Positions 26,565 to 37,936 of a stretch of DNA of 64,000 bases are shown here, one piece after another; within the stretch, counting starts at the first letter, position 1; every line of letters begins with the position of its first letter. Below the pieces are notes generated by a model that saw only the letters and a list, made by a program, of their open reading frames with translations, made no database searches and was not told the origin of the DNA. Where the stretch lies: the NCBI GenBank assembly GCA_947044365.1, contig OX345640.1, positions 8,462,171 to 8,526,170 of the forward strand. Direction: 5' to 3'. The stretch comes from Petrosia ficiformis (taxonomy: Eukaryota; Porifera; Demospongiae; Haplosclerida; Petrosiidae). Position numbers and translations under genes: made by a program.

Positions 26565-29044
26565 CATACATACATACATTGGTTCCTGAATTTTAGGAGA
26601 TGTAACCTGCTGTCTGTTAAGAAGCAACAGAAGTTGAGATATTGCAGTGGTATTAGATATTGGAATATTATTTGTTTGACAAATCTGAAACACACCACAC
26701 AACACATCAGCTAAAACTGAGAGAGAAAGAGAGTCAGTTAGTTAATAAAGAAACAATTTACGTACCATTTCCAGGAATTATCTGAGATATCAATAGTTGA
26801 TATGGTGAATGCAGTTGTTGATTTATAGAACATGCTGGCCATGGAGTTTGACAAGAACTAACAGCTTCTGAACCTAACATCAAATATTAATGATTTATTA
26901 TAATTATAATGAATTACTAACCATCATGAGAGGAACAGGCCAGTTGGAAACATGATGGACATATTGTGAATCCACAGTGTCTACACACCCAATGTAAATT
27001 GAATATAGTTGTGTCACATGTGTCACAAAGCTCACGAACACCTCTCACTGCACATTTCCAAACTGGTAATACTAATTTTAACAATAACATATTATAACAC
27101 GTATAATAACATGTAAACATACTAATAATATTTAACACAAACATACATCATGTCTGTTACCATGGTAACACATTTAACAACACTAACCATCATTATCCGG
27201 AATAGTTTTAGCTTCTTCATTTATTACAGTAATGAACTGTCTAACTATTTTAGATAGTACATATAAAGCTGTGTCACAATCCATTCCACTATAACCTGAA
27301 GCAAAATAATATTACTATCACCAGACAAGTACATTTGTATTAGGATATGTACAGTACATTTTTATTAGGATATGTACAGTACATTTGTATTTATATGCAT
27401 GTACAAGTACATGTATATTGTTTTAATACAAATACAAGTACAGTATTTGTAATAAGTATGTACATGTATATTTGTGTACATGTACATTTGTGTACATGTA
27501 GGTACAAGTACAATAGATCTTATAATTGTACTCACCAGCTTTCAGTGGTGTCCATGGAACAAGATCTTCAGTTTTAGCATCTGCAAATGTGGCAAAACCC
27601 TCTACACACACCTTTCCTTCAACCTTATCATGAATTCTCAGCCTATAAAAACAAAGCAACACCTCTAATGACCATATATGGAACTTGCAGGACCACAAAT
27701 ATTTATGGGCTGAGCTTATGATAGACTCACTTTCTGAACTCCAGGAATCTACAATATCTTGATGCAGGGAAATCTCCAGCACCAACAGCATCACATTCTA
27801 AACATTTAGATATACCTTGATAGGCTTGACAAAATCCATTCTAATTATATTAATAATAATAATATTGAAATTGATTACTAATAATAATCTACCTGGAAGA
27901 AGAGAGTACCAGTATCAAATTTTGAAAGGTCAACAGTAACAAGAATGACCTTTCCTGTCACACCTTTTATCATGTTTTTCTTTCCAGTACCTGGCTTTCT
28001 TCCTCTCTTAGCTGGTGTACGGACTCTATCAGCTTTCCATTGTAACACCTCTGAAACAACAACCTGTCTATAACAATACATTAAATTATAATGATTAATT
28101 CACCTTCTTTTGTTCTTCGTTTACTTCTCTTCATCAGACCCATCTCTCTAAGCTCTTTTCTTCTTTGTTTTTCTTCCTCAGTCAGACGAGGTCGACCACG
28201 TCCTCTTTTTGATCCTGAAGATACAGTACTTACAACCTCTCTATTCCCAACTCTTGTTTTCTCTCCAATAAAAATGTTTCGTTTATTAGTCACACCAAAT
28301 GAATCATTTACACTCCCATTGATAGTCTAATAGTGAAGTAACTAATTAACTACTAAAATTATTATCATTAACTAACATTATTATTATTTCCCATTACTAA
28401 ACTAGTAATATCATCATCATCATCTCCCATATGTTGATTAACTATTTTATCTATATTAACCTGTAAAAAAATAAAATAAAACTAATTAAGTTGCTATGGT
28501 AACAGCATACCTCGCTATCATCATCCAAATCTACAGGTTTTTCTTCACCTATATTACTAAGTGGTGATAACAGACATGGAGAAGATGCTACATGTACTGG
28601 TTGTCTTAAACTCTGTCCTATTCGTCCTGTTGTTCCTGCTACTGGTAATTCTAATGACTGAAGCAGCTCTTCTTCTTGAAGAGAAAATGTTTTATCACGT
28701 GAAAACGTCTGTTCAGTTTGTGAAGAAGAGACGAGTGTTGAATCAGGAATCTATAAATAAATAAATATAAATATATAATATATGATTATATAAACTAACT
28801 TGTCTATAAGGAGGTGGACTCCCAAGACTAATGGAGAAATCAGGATTACTAGCATAGTTTTCATGTAATACATGTAGTGATGAAGCATGATGTAATGATG
28901 GTAGAGATCCCAGTTCACGAGGTATGTGTGATAATGATTGTGATCTTATCATTTGTATATCTGGAGGAGATCCTTCAAGAGATGTCTCACGAGATATAAT
29001 AGAATGAATTAAATCCAATTCATCTTCCTCCTGATAATGATTAT

Positions 29045-29080
<36 letters not shown>

Positions 29081-30918
29081 CTCACAGTTTCTTGAGATTT
29101 ATTTGTTTGTTGCTGTTTAAACAATACAGGTTGTGATACACTTCTTGATAATCCACCACGATGTGAAGAGAAGAAGTCATCTTCATGAGGTATTGAGGGA
29201 AGTGTATCTGCAAACCTACAGGTATGTGAAATAGTTTGTGATCATTGCAGTCATGTGACCAAGTAGTCATGTGCCATGTGATCTTCACCTCGTTCTTTTG
29301 GGTGCATGTATCAAAGGTACTGCATGACTGGCTCTACGTTTACAAGCAGCAAGTCTACAGAATAGAATCACAATGTCACATGATAATCACAAACACATCA
29401 TATTACCTACCTTCCATTTGGTGGATTAGCTAGGAGGTGTATGTTACCTAGACTTTTTGAACGTTCATGTCTACATTGCTCATCAAGATAACTGTGGTGA
29501 TCTGATAATAGATGTGATTGTGATGCCATATGAATGTTAGTATATGATCCTGTGGGTGTGTTATATCCACTCATACAACCATCATATTGAGAGTGTCCAT
29601 GATGTAGATTAGGTTCTGAATGTAGTAGTGCTGGATTAATACCACTTAAACTAGATGGAGCAGTTAATTGATGAGAAGATCCATAATAATTATGATGTTG
29701 TAATTGAGGGCTATTTGTAGGACTCTGTCCAGCGTACCAATTACTAGTTGTACTGGAGACCTGTTGAATACATGAACTAATAGTCATGTGATTATCATGT
29801 GACTTACCATTGACTGTTGATTACTTAATGACATTAGTTGAACATCGACCATTAAAGGATTAATGATGTGTACCAAGCCACGCCCATCTTCTACTACAGT
29901 TAACTCCTAAACACACAGCAAAGGTAATTATATAATAATTAAATTATTACATAATTACTTTTGTCTGTAAGTTATGATTTGTCACAGCTCCTTGAATCCA
30001 TGATAGATGTTGATGAGTACTACATACACTAACACGATGATGAGTCATGTTATGCATACCTATATTACATAATGATTAGATGTAGCTAGGTCATGTGACC
30101 ACTCACCTGACAACAACATTTCTCTATTTCTTTGTTTCTTCTCCCAATCATGTAATTCTTGTATCATTTGAGTATGTTGTGATAAAGTAGTTTTAGCTTC
30201 TGAAATCTAAAACACAAACTCCTTTGTTTATAACAGGAATATAATATATGTATCTTCTTACACTAAGTTGTTTAGTATCAGATAGCTGTAGATATGTTTT
30301 TTCCTGGTCACAGAAATATTCTACCAGGATTGTGGTTTGAGGTAAGGTTAAACCCCCACAAAGTAAAGAATAAGCCTGAAAATATATAGGAAAATAGAAT
30401 ATTAAGAGGAAAAGGTGTTGTTTACATTCCCTAGTGGAGATCAAAGATGTCTCCATGTCAACACCAGGTGTTATAAAGGAAGAGTGTCAAAAATGGAACA
30501 AGTGTTGACACAAGTGTTGACACACATAGAACCTCTCACGATAATTAAATCTCATAAGAAATGAATTTTAAGGATTTGAAGTTACCTTTGCAGGCCATGC
30601 CACAGGGTTATTACTCTCAGCTGGAAGAACTCTTCTAGCCCAAACTAACTGATCTTCAATGAATACAGCCGAATATCTGTCCATGTTTGTTAAAGTAGTC
30701 CATTCTCTTCTTCCTCCTCCTCCTTCTAAATACTCCAGAAGAACCTTATAACATGAACAAAACCTAAATTTACATTTTTAAACAAGATATTAACTCACTC
30801 TAGCTTTGCTCAAATCAGAGGAACGCTGTAACGGTTGTGACGAAGCTCTCAAGACAGCTAACTGGATACAAGATGTTGTCTTATCAACAAGAAGGCAATT
30901 GAGACCAACTAAACTCAT
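24159..30918 (-). CDS. KDM3: KDM3/JMJD1-family histone H3K9 demethylase
   Basis: Thirty-three minus-strand exons join in frame to about 1,372 residues; exon 1 is 30799-30918 and the last is 24159-24218. The N-terminal part (about 1-230, with [16 protein letters not shown]) matches the N-terminal region of KDM3 proteins. A Ser/His-rich disordered stretch follows. Two AT-hook-like motifs, KRGRGRPRL (28,190-28,215) and [10 protein letters not shown] (near 28,000), precede the KDM3 zinc finger at about 834-883 ([23 protein letters not shown]). The JmjC domain occupies roughly 1,000-1,350. Its predicted Fe(II) ligands are H1178 and D1180 (NLHLDVSD) and H1307 (PAGAPHQV), and the 129-residue spacing equals that of human KDM3A. 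The C-terminal [25 protein letters not shown] and [16 protein letters not shown] are typical. The enzyme removes mono- and dimethyl groups from H3K9 using 2-oxoglutarate and O2. Paralogue identity (A, B or JMJD1C) cannot be resolved. Confidence 0.93.
26180..26580. repeat. (CATA)n/(TATG)n microsatellite in a KDM3 intron
   Basis: A TGTG/TATG block at about 26,171-26,245 and a long ACATACATACAT block at about 26,325-26,580. They lie between KDM3 exons 26607-26716 and 25996-26116. Open frames over this block on both strands are artefacts of the four-base repeat. Confidence 0.92.
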
Positions 30919-31041
30919 CTTTGCAGGACTATAGTTCCCCGCTCATAAAAAAAAAAACAAGAATTAATAATTATATTAATTATTAAAGGGCGTGGTAAGA
31001 GGGTGTGGTCATATGTGTCAACATCAAATTGTGTCAACATC
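30919..31041. promoter_or_regulatory. Bidirectional promoter, KDM3/REEP
   Basis: 123 bp separate the divergent starts of KDM3 (30918, -) and the REEP gene (31042, +). The interval contains a 10-bp A run (30,950-30,959), GGGCGTGGTAAGAGGGTGTG, which resembles a GC/CACCC-type element on the reverse strand, and a doubled GTGTCAACATCA motif. Function is inferred from position only. Confidence 0.4.
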
Positions 31042-32068
31042 ATGATTACTGAACTTATTTCTAGGATTGTAATGTAAGTTGTTTAAAATGTTCTTTTTAT
31101 ATTATTATATTTGTTTTATCTTAAGTTTATTGGTAGGTGTACTGTATCCTGCATATTGCTCTTTCAAAGCTGTCAAATACAAGGATCACAGACAATATGT
31201 AAGATAATAGCCACTTGGATATAAGTATGACAGTATAATTAATTATATATAATATACTGTAATTATATAGTTGTTGTAAGTTCTCAACTTCAGTAGCTTC
31301 TGCAACAAAGTAACAATCATATTATATAATTATGATATTACTACAGAATACAGTTACTGTAATTTATTTTAATATAGACAACATGGATGATGTATTGGAT
31401 TGTATTTGCTTTGTTCCTGTCATTAGAAACGTTCTCTGATGTATTCATATCTTGGTATGTGTAGTATTTCACATGATTTAAATACTTTTGAGTATATCAA
31501 ATTTCTATAGGTTACCGTTTTACTATGAAATTAAAATAGTGATTGTGATGTGGTTGGCACTACCCTGCACTGAAGTAATATAATTATATGTAATTACTAT
31601 AACGGATTATAAATTCATAATATAGGGAGCTAAACATTTATATCGTAGACTATTACACACTCAGTTAATGGATAGAGAAGAGCAAATTGATGATTTGTTA
31701 AGCCATGTTGGAAAGAGCGGATTGGGAATCTTCAGAAAATTATACACTTTACTAGTAAATCACGCTTCCACTGGTATCGTACAGGCTGCTATGAAACTTA
31801 CTGGAGGCCAAGACCAAGTATTTAATTAAAACATAATTATACGTTATATAATTATATGTTCACTACAGGCACCCGCTTATAATGGACCTGAAGAGCCCAT
31901 GATAGTTCGAGAAACTCACTTGCATGGAAATCCTGATATCTCTCCATCCAATGAAGGGGCAATGGGTGGTGTCACTATAGACACACAAAGTAATTAATTA
32001 TATATATATATAAATAAGTTTATAACTTTCTTCATTAATTAGGTAATGAATATAAGAAGACATTTTAG
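31042..32068 (+). CDS. REEP: REEP1-4-type receptor expression-enhancing protein
   Basis: Seven exons (31042-31073, 31126-31198, 31378-31454, 31511-31574, 31626-31817, 31869-31989, 32043-32068) give 194 residues. The chain starts MITELISRIVILLVGVLYPAY. The TB2/DP1/HVA22 domain is clear: SFKAVKYKDHRQY, WMMYWIVFALFLSLETFSD and LPFYYEIKIVIVMWL, which form hydrophobic hairpins in the ER membrane. After it come GAKHLYRRLLH and a soluble tail. The proteins bend ER membrane and link it to microtubules. Length and sequence fit the REEP1-4 branch rather than REEP5/6. The stop codon is 17 bp from the stop codon of the opposing ASXL gene, so the two 3' UTRs must overlap. Confidence 0.92.
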
Positions 32069-32085
32069 CTCTTAACTCTTTTAAA

Positions 32086-33517
32086 TTAGTTCTTTTTGGT
32101 ACATGAAGGACACATATTGTTGAGTGTACATTGTCCATGATATAGTTTATGACAAATCACACATATTTTAAGAGGTGCACGAAAACACACACAATGTGAC
32201 ATCATGGTCACTGGTAGAGTAGTGTTAGTTTCAGCTTGTGGTTTACAATAAGAATGTTCTTGTAGTATTTGTTGTCTTGTGTGATGTAATGCATTGTAAT
32301 GTTGTCGAGGTAATTGAATTGGTAGACTGCTAGTTGAGTGATTAGGTAATCGTGGAGTTGAAGTAAAGAGAGTTTTGTACACAAGATTTTGTTGTTCACT
32401 GTAGTTTTCTGAACATGGATAATATACTCCAGAATTGTTTACGAATTTTTCACTTTTCTCTCCCCAAACATCTTCATAAAACTGGTCTTTCCAAGATGGT
32501 ATGGTATTAGATAAGGTTAAGTTTCTCTTGTTGTGTAGCGTTCCCATTGCTAATCGATCCTGCCATTCTCTAAGTGCAACACTAATGTACTCATTATTAA
32601 GGGCAGAATCTAAAGATCTAAATGATTATAGCAATTAACTTAGTTTAATCAACTAAAAGAGTTTGAAACAATAGAATACTTACTTTGGTTCATTCATGAA
32701 AATACTATCTCTATCATACTGTGGTAATTGTTCAATTAACTTATTTCTTGATAAAATGGGCAAAGAACTGAACTTTTCTGAACATACTAAACTCTAATAT
32801 TAGAAATATATATATATAATAATGATAATAATGATAACACCATACCTTTATATTACTAGTAGCTAAAGGTGATTGTGGTGTTAGTAACATAGAATATACT
32901 GATCTGTTGTCACTATTAACATGTGATGTTTGAAGTGACACATCATGTTCATCACTAAGATCAGACTCATCTTCACCTAATAACAAAACCACACCCATTA
33001 ACAATATCAAAAATAAACAAATTGTTAAATATTATATACCTTGTGAATCAGAGAGACTAGATCTAATTAAAGGTGTTTGTAATAATCTCTTTGGACTTCT
33101 TGATTCTAATGTACATGAAGAAGCAACACAAATGTTATTACGAGGAGAGGGAGGACGCCATTCTGGAATAATTGTCACACCAACAGGCTCCTTTCTACCA
33201 CCTTGTACATGGCATGGATCAGCACTGATCTGTCCTGTTTTAAGAAACACAACTTCTACCCAATTAGTAGTTGACATCATACAATAGACATCAGGATCAG
33301 GGAATTGAGCTGTTGAGGATGAGGAGGTAATTGACTTTATATTAGCCATCCTAGTTGCTTTCCTTTTTCTTCCACGAGAGTAAGGTCGCACACGTTTGTT
33401 CATAGAAGCCAATAGACTCCTAACTGGTGAAGATACAATGGAGTCATTTGCTGATTGACCAGTTGACGACGTCTCCAACCTATGTGATTGGCCTAACGGT
33501 CTCAATCCATCGGGCAT
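32086..33517 (-). CDS. ASXL: Short ASXL (Additional sex combs-like) protein with DEUBAD/ASXH region and PHD finger
   Basis: Four minus-strand exons (33040-33517, 32846-32976, 32684-32793, 32086-32617) give 416 residues. The N-terminal exon has Arg/Lys-rich and Ser-rich disordered sequence (KRVRPYSRGRKRKATR). The ASXH/DEUBAD region is recognised by SLPILSRNKLIEQLPQYDRD, LDSALNNEYISVALREWQDRLA and WKDQFYEDVWGEK, matching ASXL proteins. The C-terminus is a compact atypical PHD finger (HCVCFRAPLKICVICHKLYHG, MCPSC), also typical. ASXL proteins activate BAP1, the H2AK119 deubiquitinase of the PR-DUB complex. The N-terminal HARE-HTH domain of other ASXL proteins is not seen, and only 71 bp separate this start from the upstream F-box gene's stop. 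The protein is far shorter than vertebrate ASXL (about 1,500 residues). Assignment is from motif order. Confidence 0.82.
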
Positions 33518-33588
33518 TTTGCTTATAATGAAACCACGCCCACTAATTCATTTTGTATGTTATTATTATTATTGTTAAACTACATAAT

Positions 33589-35553
33589 TTATATTACTAT
33601 ATTAATATTACTAGTCATTTCTTTCAGGAGATCTTCTATTTCAGCTGATACATAATTCGGTACACCGCTGACACTCTTCAACACTTTTTTGCCTTCATTC
33701 TTCCATACATCATAAAACGATTTCCAATTTTCAACTGTTTGTCTCATCTCTTGTTCACGAAGCTGTACTATATTGGCTAAACGAATTCCTTGCTTCTGCA
33801 TTAAAACATTAGATACTGCTGCAATTATGTGTCCAGGATCAATAACAAGATCTGCTATTGTTGAAGTAGGCAGGTTAAAAATGCAAACATACAATTGATT
33901 TACCAGAAGTTGTGAGAGGTCAGCTAGTGGAAGGAAATGGTGAAAGTCCAGATACTGGAGACTGTACGAACATGTTGAAATACATTCACATAATAGTGTA
34001 ATTACCTCATTTGCATTACTGCTCTCTATACTCACAGATAATTCAACTTTGTCAGCTAGTTCTAGTACTGGCTTATAAATAGAAATTGAAGAAGCATTTA
34101 TCCGAGTTTGTTTTAATATAAATGTCTTGGCATGTATCAGGGTCTTTTCTGGAAATGGCGGGAGACGATCACCAAGGCTAAGCAACAAGGTATTAAATGA
34201 AATTTTGGGATATGCAGCAAAGATTACTTTCAAAAGATTGTTATCATATACACGATGAAGATATAATGATTTCTTGTAGCAACAGTTTTTTGCCATCATT
34301 TGAGGAGCAATGGCTGGAACATTTGTAGTGTCAATTTTCAAACTACCTAAGGATAACGACTGCTCGTGTGCAGTTGGCGTGTTCAAGTATGCTAATAAAA
34401 TATCAATAAAATTCCTTCCTGCGATATGAATTCCATGAAGCCTCAAGTCACGAATGGTGGTAATTGCAATGGATGGAGAGATAATGTCTTCAAAGTTAGG
34501 TCTAGCAACTCGAAGATGTAAACTGGTTAATTGTTCTTTTAAGAATAGTGGATTGTTAATGCAGTCTTGATCACTATAATGCATTGTAATAGACAAATGT
34601 TTAACATTTGGAAATTGAGACAACATTTCTTCAAGTAATTGTGCAGAACTGAATGTTACTGGTATAAGATTAGAATCATCAGACTTAAGCATTGCTGGCT
34701 GTGAAATCACGATATCATCGCATTTAGTGTTGTTTCTTACAACAGCAATAATTTTAGCAGTTGTCTCACTAAAAACTGGTGAGTTGACTTTATTACTATA
34801 TTCAGTACATTCGGAATTACGAAACATTCTCAAATATTTTGTATATATAAAAATCGTTTCAAGTTTGTTGGTAACTTCTTTCACTAGCATTTCACTCCAC
34901 TCTGTACTATCATCATCGTATTCCAAAGGAAAGACAGAGGGGCACCAATTAGGAAAATGTTTAGTAATTAATTTAATACGCATAATTACTGGTATATCAC
35001 ATCCAACTGTTAAGTTATATGGATATGAATCTAATAACTTCATATATTCTAAAGAAATGAAATGACAAGAGATATCTGTGTCTGGTGTTAATCTACCTTT
35101 TACACAATGAAGACCATGTAAAGTTGAACCGACCTTCATTTTAATCATTCCAGTATCAGAAAATGTGATGTTACTGATGATAAACATTGCACCGCTAAGA
35201 GGAGGACATATTTCTGTGGTTCTATACTGGTGAGGAATATTCTGTAGACATGAGAGAAGGTATCGGTCTTTCCATGAAATCTGTCTGCCGGGAATTTCAT
35301 CAAAAGGGGAAATATTGGAGTATTTTAGAAGACTTGTATTGAAACGATGCTTCCATACTTCCTCTATGTCAATTATCAAACCAGTCAAGAAATCAGAGCA
35401 TTTAGAGAGTCGATAGAGATCAATGGCAGGTACATTTATCAGTATACGAGTTCGTAAACGTGGTGGCAGAAGAGCTAGAACATCAGCTGTATATGAAGAT
35501 ACATTTGATATAATAGCTAGCATACAGTGACTTTGTAGCGAACAACCATTCAT
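33589..35553 (-). CDS. Intronless F-box-like protein
   Basis: A single uninterrupted frame of 654 residues in a region where other genes have many introns. Residues about 24-75 read as an F-box: LALLPPRLRTRILINVPAID, LYRLSKCSDFL, then IDIEEVWKHRF. F-box proteins hold substrates for SCF-type ubiquitin ligases. The remaining 580 residues have Leu- and Ile-rich segments with spaced KHLSITMHY, TSLHLRVARP and IRDLRLHGIHI stretches that suggest divergent leucine-rich repeats; this is inference. The start is taken as the first Met, followed by NGCSLQSHC. Codon composition is slightly less A+T-rich than the flanking introns. Absence of introns could reflect a retrocopied founder of an expanded family. 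Its stop is 71 bp upstream of the ASXL start on the same strand. Confidence 0.7.
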   Translation of the reverse strand: MNGCSLQSHCMLAIISNVSSYTADVLALLPPRLRTRILINVPAIDLYRLSKCSDFLTGLIIDIEEVWKHRFNTSLLKYSNISPFDEIPGRQISWKDRYLLSCLQNIPHQYRTTEICPPLSGAMFIISNITFSDTGMIKMKVGSTLHGLHCVKGRLTPDTDISCHFISLEYMKLLDSYPYNLTVGCDIPVIMRIKLITKHFPNWCPSVFPLEYDDDSTEWSEMLVKEVTNKLETIFIYTKYLRMFRNSECTEYSNKVNSPVFSETTAKIIAVVRNNTKCDDIVISQPAMLKSDDSNLIPVTFSSAQLLEEMLSQFPNVKHLSITMHYSDQDCINNPLFLKEQLTSLHLRVARPNFEDIISPSIAITTIRDLRLHGIHIAGRNFIDILLAYLNTPTAHEQSLSLGSLKIDTTNVPAIAPQMMAKNCCYKKSLYLHRVYDNNLLKVIFAAYPKISFNTLLLSLGDRLPPFPEKTLIHAKTFILKQTRINASSISIYKPVLELADKVELSVSIESSNANEVITLLCECISTCSYSLQYLDFHHFLPLADLSQLLVNQLYVCIFNLPTSTIADLVIDPGHIIAAVSNVLMQKQGIRLANIVQLREQEMRQTVENWKSFYDVWKNEGKKVLKSVSGVPNYVSAEIEDLLKEMTSNINIVI

Positions 35554-35649
35554 CTCGTTGATTAATTAAAACTAATATGCGAATAGCGCATGCGCAGTTG
35601 CGCACAATTCAAAAAAAAAAAAAACAATAGAGGAGAGTCAGGAGACAAG
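35554..35649. promoter_or_regulatory. Probable bidirectional promoter, F-box gene and plus-strand orphan exon
   Basis: 96 bp between a start codon on the minus strand (35553) and a plus-strand ATG followed by a strong donor (35650-35660). The interval contains GCGCATGCGCAGTTGCGCA, an NRF1-like palindromic motif. A very similar GCGCATGCGCG motif lies before GOT1 at about 6,517-6,527, which supports a promoter role for both. Confidence 0.45.
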
Positions 35650-35857
35650 ATGGAGAAGCGGTAAGTGTGTACTGCACTATTTATGAGCAAAGATATAGCT
35701 TTTAAATAGTAAATACCAGGTATACAGATTGCTGGGACTGATGATTGCTTCTTTTCGTCTTGGAATATATCCGATCATTTATGATATTTATTTCCATGTA
35801 TTTCTTTAGAGTAACAAAACATGGAATAAGATTACCAGTACCTTAAAAGATATTGTT
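35650..35857 (+). other. Orphan spliced 5' exons with a 15-codon open frame
   Basis: ATGGAGAAGCG at 35650-35660 is followed by the donor GTAAGTGTG. A good acceptor (TTTCTTTAG) ends at 35809. Joining gives a short frame of 15 codons, beginning MEKRVTKHGI, that stops at 35844-35846. A donor (GTGAGTTTT) follows at 35858. This looks like the 5' end of a spliced transcript whose remaining exons are non-coding or repeated (next entry), or the remnant of a lost gene. No homology recognised. Confidence 0.35.
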
Positions 35858-35994
35858 TGGTGAGTTTTATGTTATCATTGTTCATTCATACAGCTTGGTA
35901 AAGGAATGTTGAATTGCTGTACTAATCTAGTATTGCTAGACCTTGTTATAGTTACTAGTACTGTTATTGGGTAAAGTATATCTATATATATTTC

Positions 35995-37860
35995 TATATT
36001 TTTTGTATTGAGCTTCAGTATTTATTGGCTGTTGGATAGCAGATTATAGGACAGTAATTTAGTGATATATTTTTAATGCTTTGTGTTTTTAATTACTAAT
36101 ATTTAAATGATTATATATTTCTTCTATTTTATATTTCTTAGGAGTTAACAAGAAATATTCCACTGGTGAGTAAATTTCCAATCGGCAATTTATAATCATG
36201 TATTACTGTAGAGTTAAATCGCTTTGGAATATATATTACTAAATACTATCTTATTTTTTGTATTGAATTTCAGACACCATGAGCTGTTAGCGGCAGATTA
36301 TAGGACAGTAATTTGGGAATGTATTTTCAGAGTAGATTTAACCCAATATACCTGTAATTTAATCTACAGTAAATATCAATATTGAATAATTATTATAATA
36401 TATATTATCTTTTTTCATATGCTGAGCTACTGAAAGCAAAAAGTACAAAAAGATAACTACTTTCAAAGGTGAGTACATCCTTAATCTACAATGTATAGTA
36501 ATGTATTACTGTACAGTTAAATTTCTTTGGAATGTATATTTCTAAATACTATCTTATTTTTTGTATTGAATTTCAGACACCATGAGCTGTTAACGGCAGA
36601 TTATAGGACAGTAATTTAGGAATATATTTTCAGAGTAGATTTAACCCAATATACCTGTAATTTAATCTACAGTAAATACCAATATTGATTAATTATATTA
36701 TCTTTTTTCATATGCTGAGCTACCAAAAGAGAAGACTACAAATGGTTACTACTTTCAAGAGGTGAGTACATTCTTAATCCACAATGTATAATAATGTAAT
36801 ACTGTACAGTTAAATCTCTTTGGAATATATATTACTAAATACTATCTTATTCTTTGTATTGAATTTCAGACACCATGAGCTGTTAACGGCAGATTATAGG
36901 ACAGTAATTTGGGAATGTATTTTCAGAGTAGATTTAACCCAATATACCTGTAATGTAATCTACAGTAAATATCAATATTGAATAATTATTATAATATATA
37001 TTATCTTTTTTCATATGCTGAGCTACTGAAAGCAAAAAGTACAAAAAGATAACTACTTTCAAAGGTGAGTACATTCTTAATCTACAATGTATAGTAATGT
37101 ATTACTGTACATGCAGTTAAATCTCTTTGGAATATATATTACTAAATACTATCTTATTTTTTGTATTGAATTTCAGACACCATGAGCTGTTAACGGCAGA
37201 TTATAGGACAGTAATTTAGGAATATATTTTCAGAGTAGATTTAACCCAATATACCTGTAATGTAATCTACAGTAAATATCAATATTGAATAATTATATTA
37301 TCTTTTTTCATATGCTGAGCTACCAAAAGAGAAGACTACAAATGGTTACTACTTTCAAGAGGTGAGTACATTCTTATCCACAATGTATAATAATGTAATA
37401 CTGTACAGTTAAATCTCTTTGGAATATATATTACTAAATACTATCTTATTCTTTGTATTGAATTTCAGACACCATGAGCTGTTAACGGCAGATTATAAGA
37501 CAGTAATTTAGGAATGTATTTTCAGAGTAGATTTAACCCAATATACCTGTAATGTAATCTACAGTAAATATCAATATTGAATAATTATTATAATATATAT
37601 TATCTTTTTTCATATGCTGAGCTACTGAAAGCAAAAAGTACAAAAAGATAACTACTTTCAAAGGTGAGTAAATTCTTAATCTACAATGTATAATAATGTA
37701 TTACTGTACAGTTAAATCTCTTTGAAATACATATATATTTCTAAATATTTATCTTATATTCTTATATTGAATTTCAGACACCATGAGCTGTTGATGGACA
37801 GTAATTTAGAAATGTATTTTCTTAATACAACTGTACTGTAGTTTAATTCATTTTTATACT
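35995..37860 (+). repeat. Dimeric repeat of about 300-bp units with exon-like edges
   Basis: The block GAATTTCAGACACCATGAGC recurs at about 36,268, 36,571, 36,865, 37,172, 37,464 and 37,773, with spacings alternating near 293 and 307 bp. Two monomer types alternate: one contains GAGCTACTGAAAGCAAAAAG, the other GAGCTACCAAAAGAGAAGAC. The repeat period is therefore about 600 bp. Each unit has a splice-acceptor-like TTGAATTTCAG and a donor-like TTTCAAAG/GTGAGTA or TTTCAAGAG/GTGAGTA. Stops occur in all frames. Confidence 0.82.
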
Positions 37861-37936
37861 TTGTGTTTGGAAATTCTTATAACAATAATTTTTAGGACAA
37901 TGTAACAAATTTTTGTATTGAGATTAATAAGCAAAT

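Noticed and set aside
24159..33517. KDM3 and ASXL as a functional chromatin gene cluster
   Set aside because: Neighbouring chromatin genes separated by an ER protein gene are most simply coincidence in a compact genome; no shared promoter joins them.
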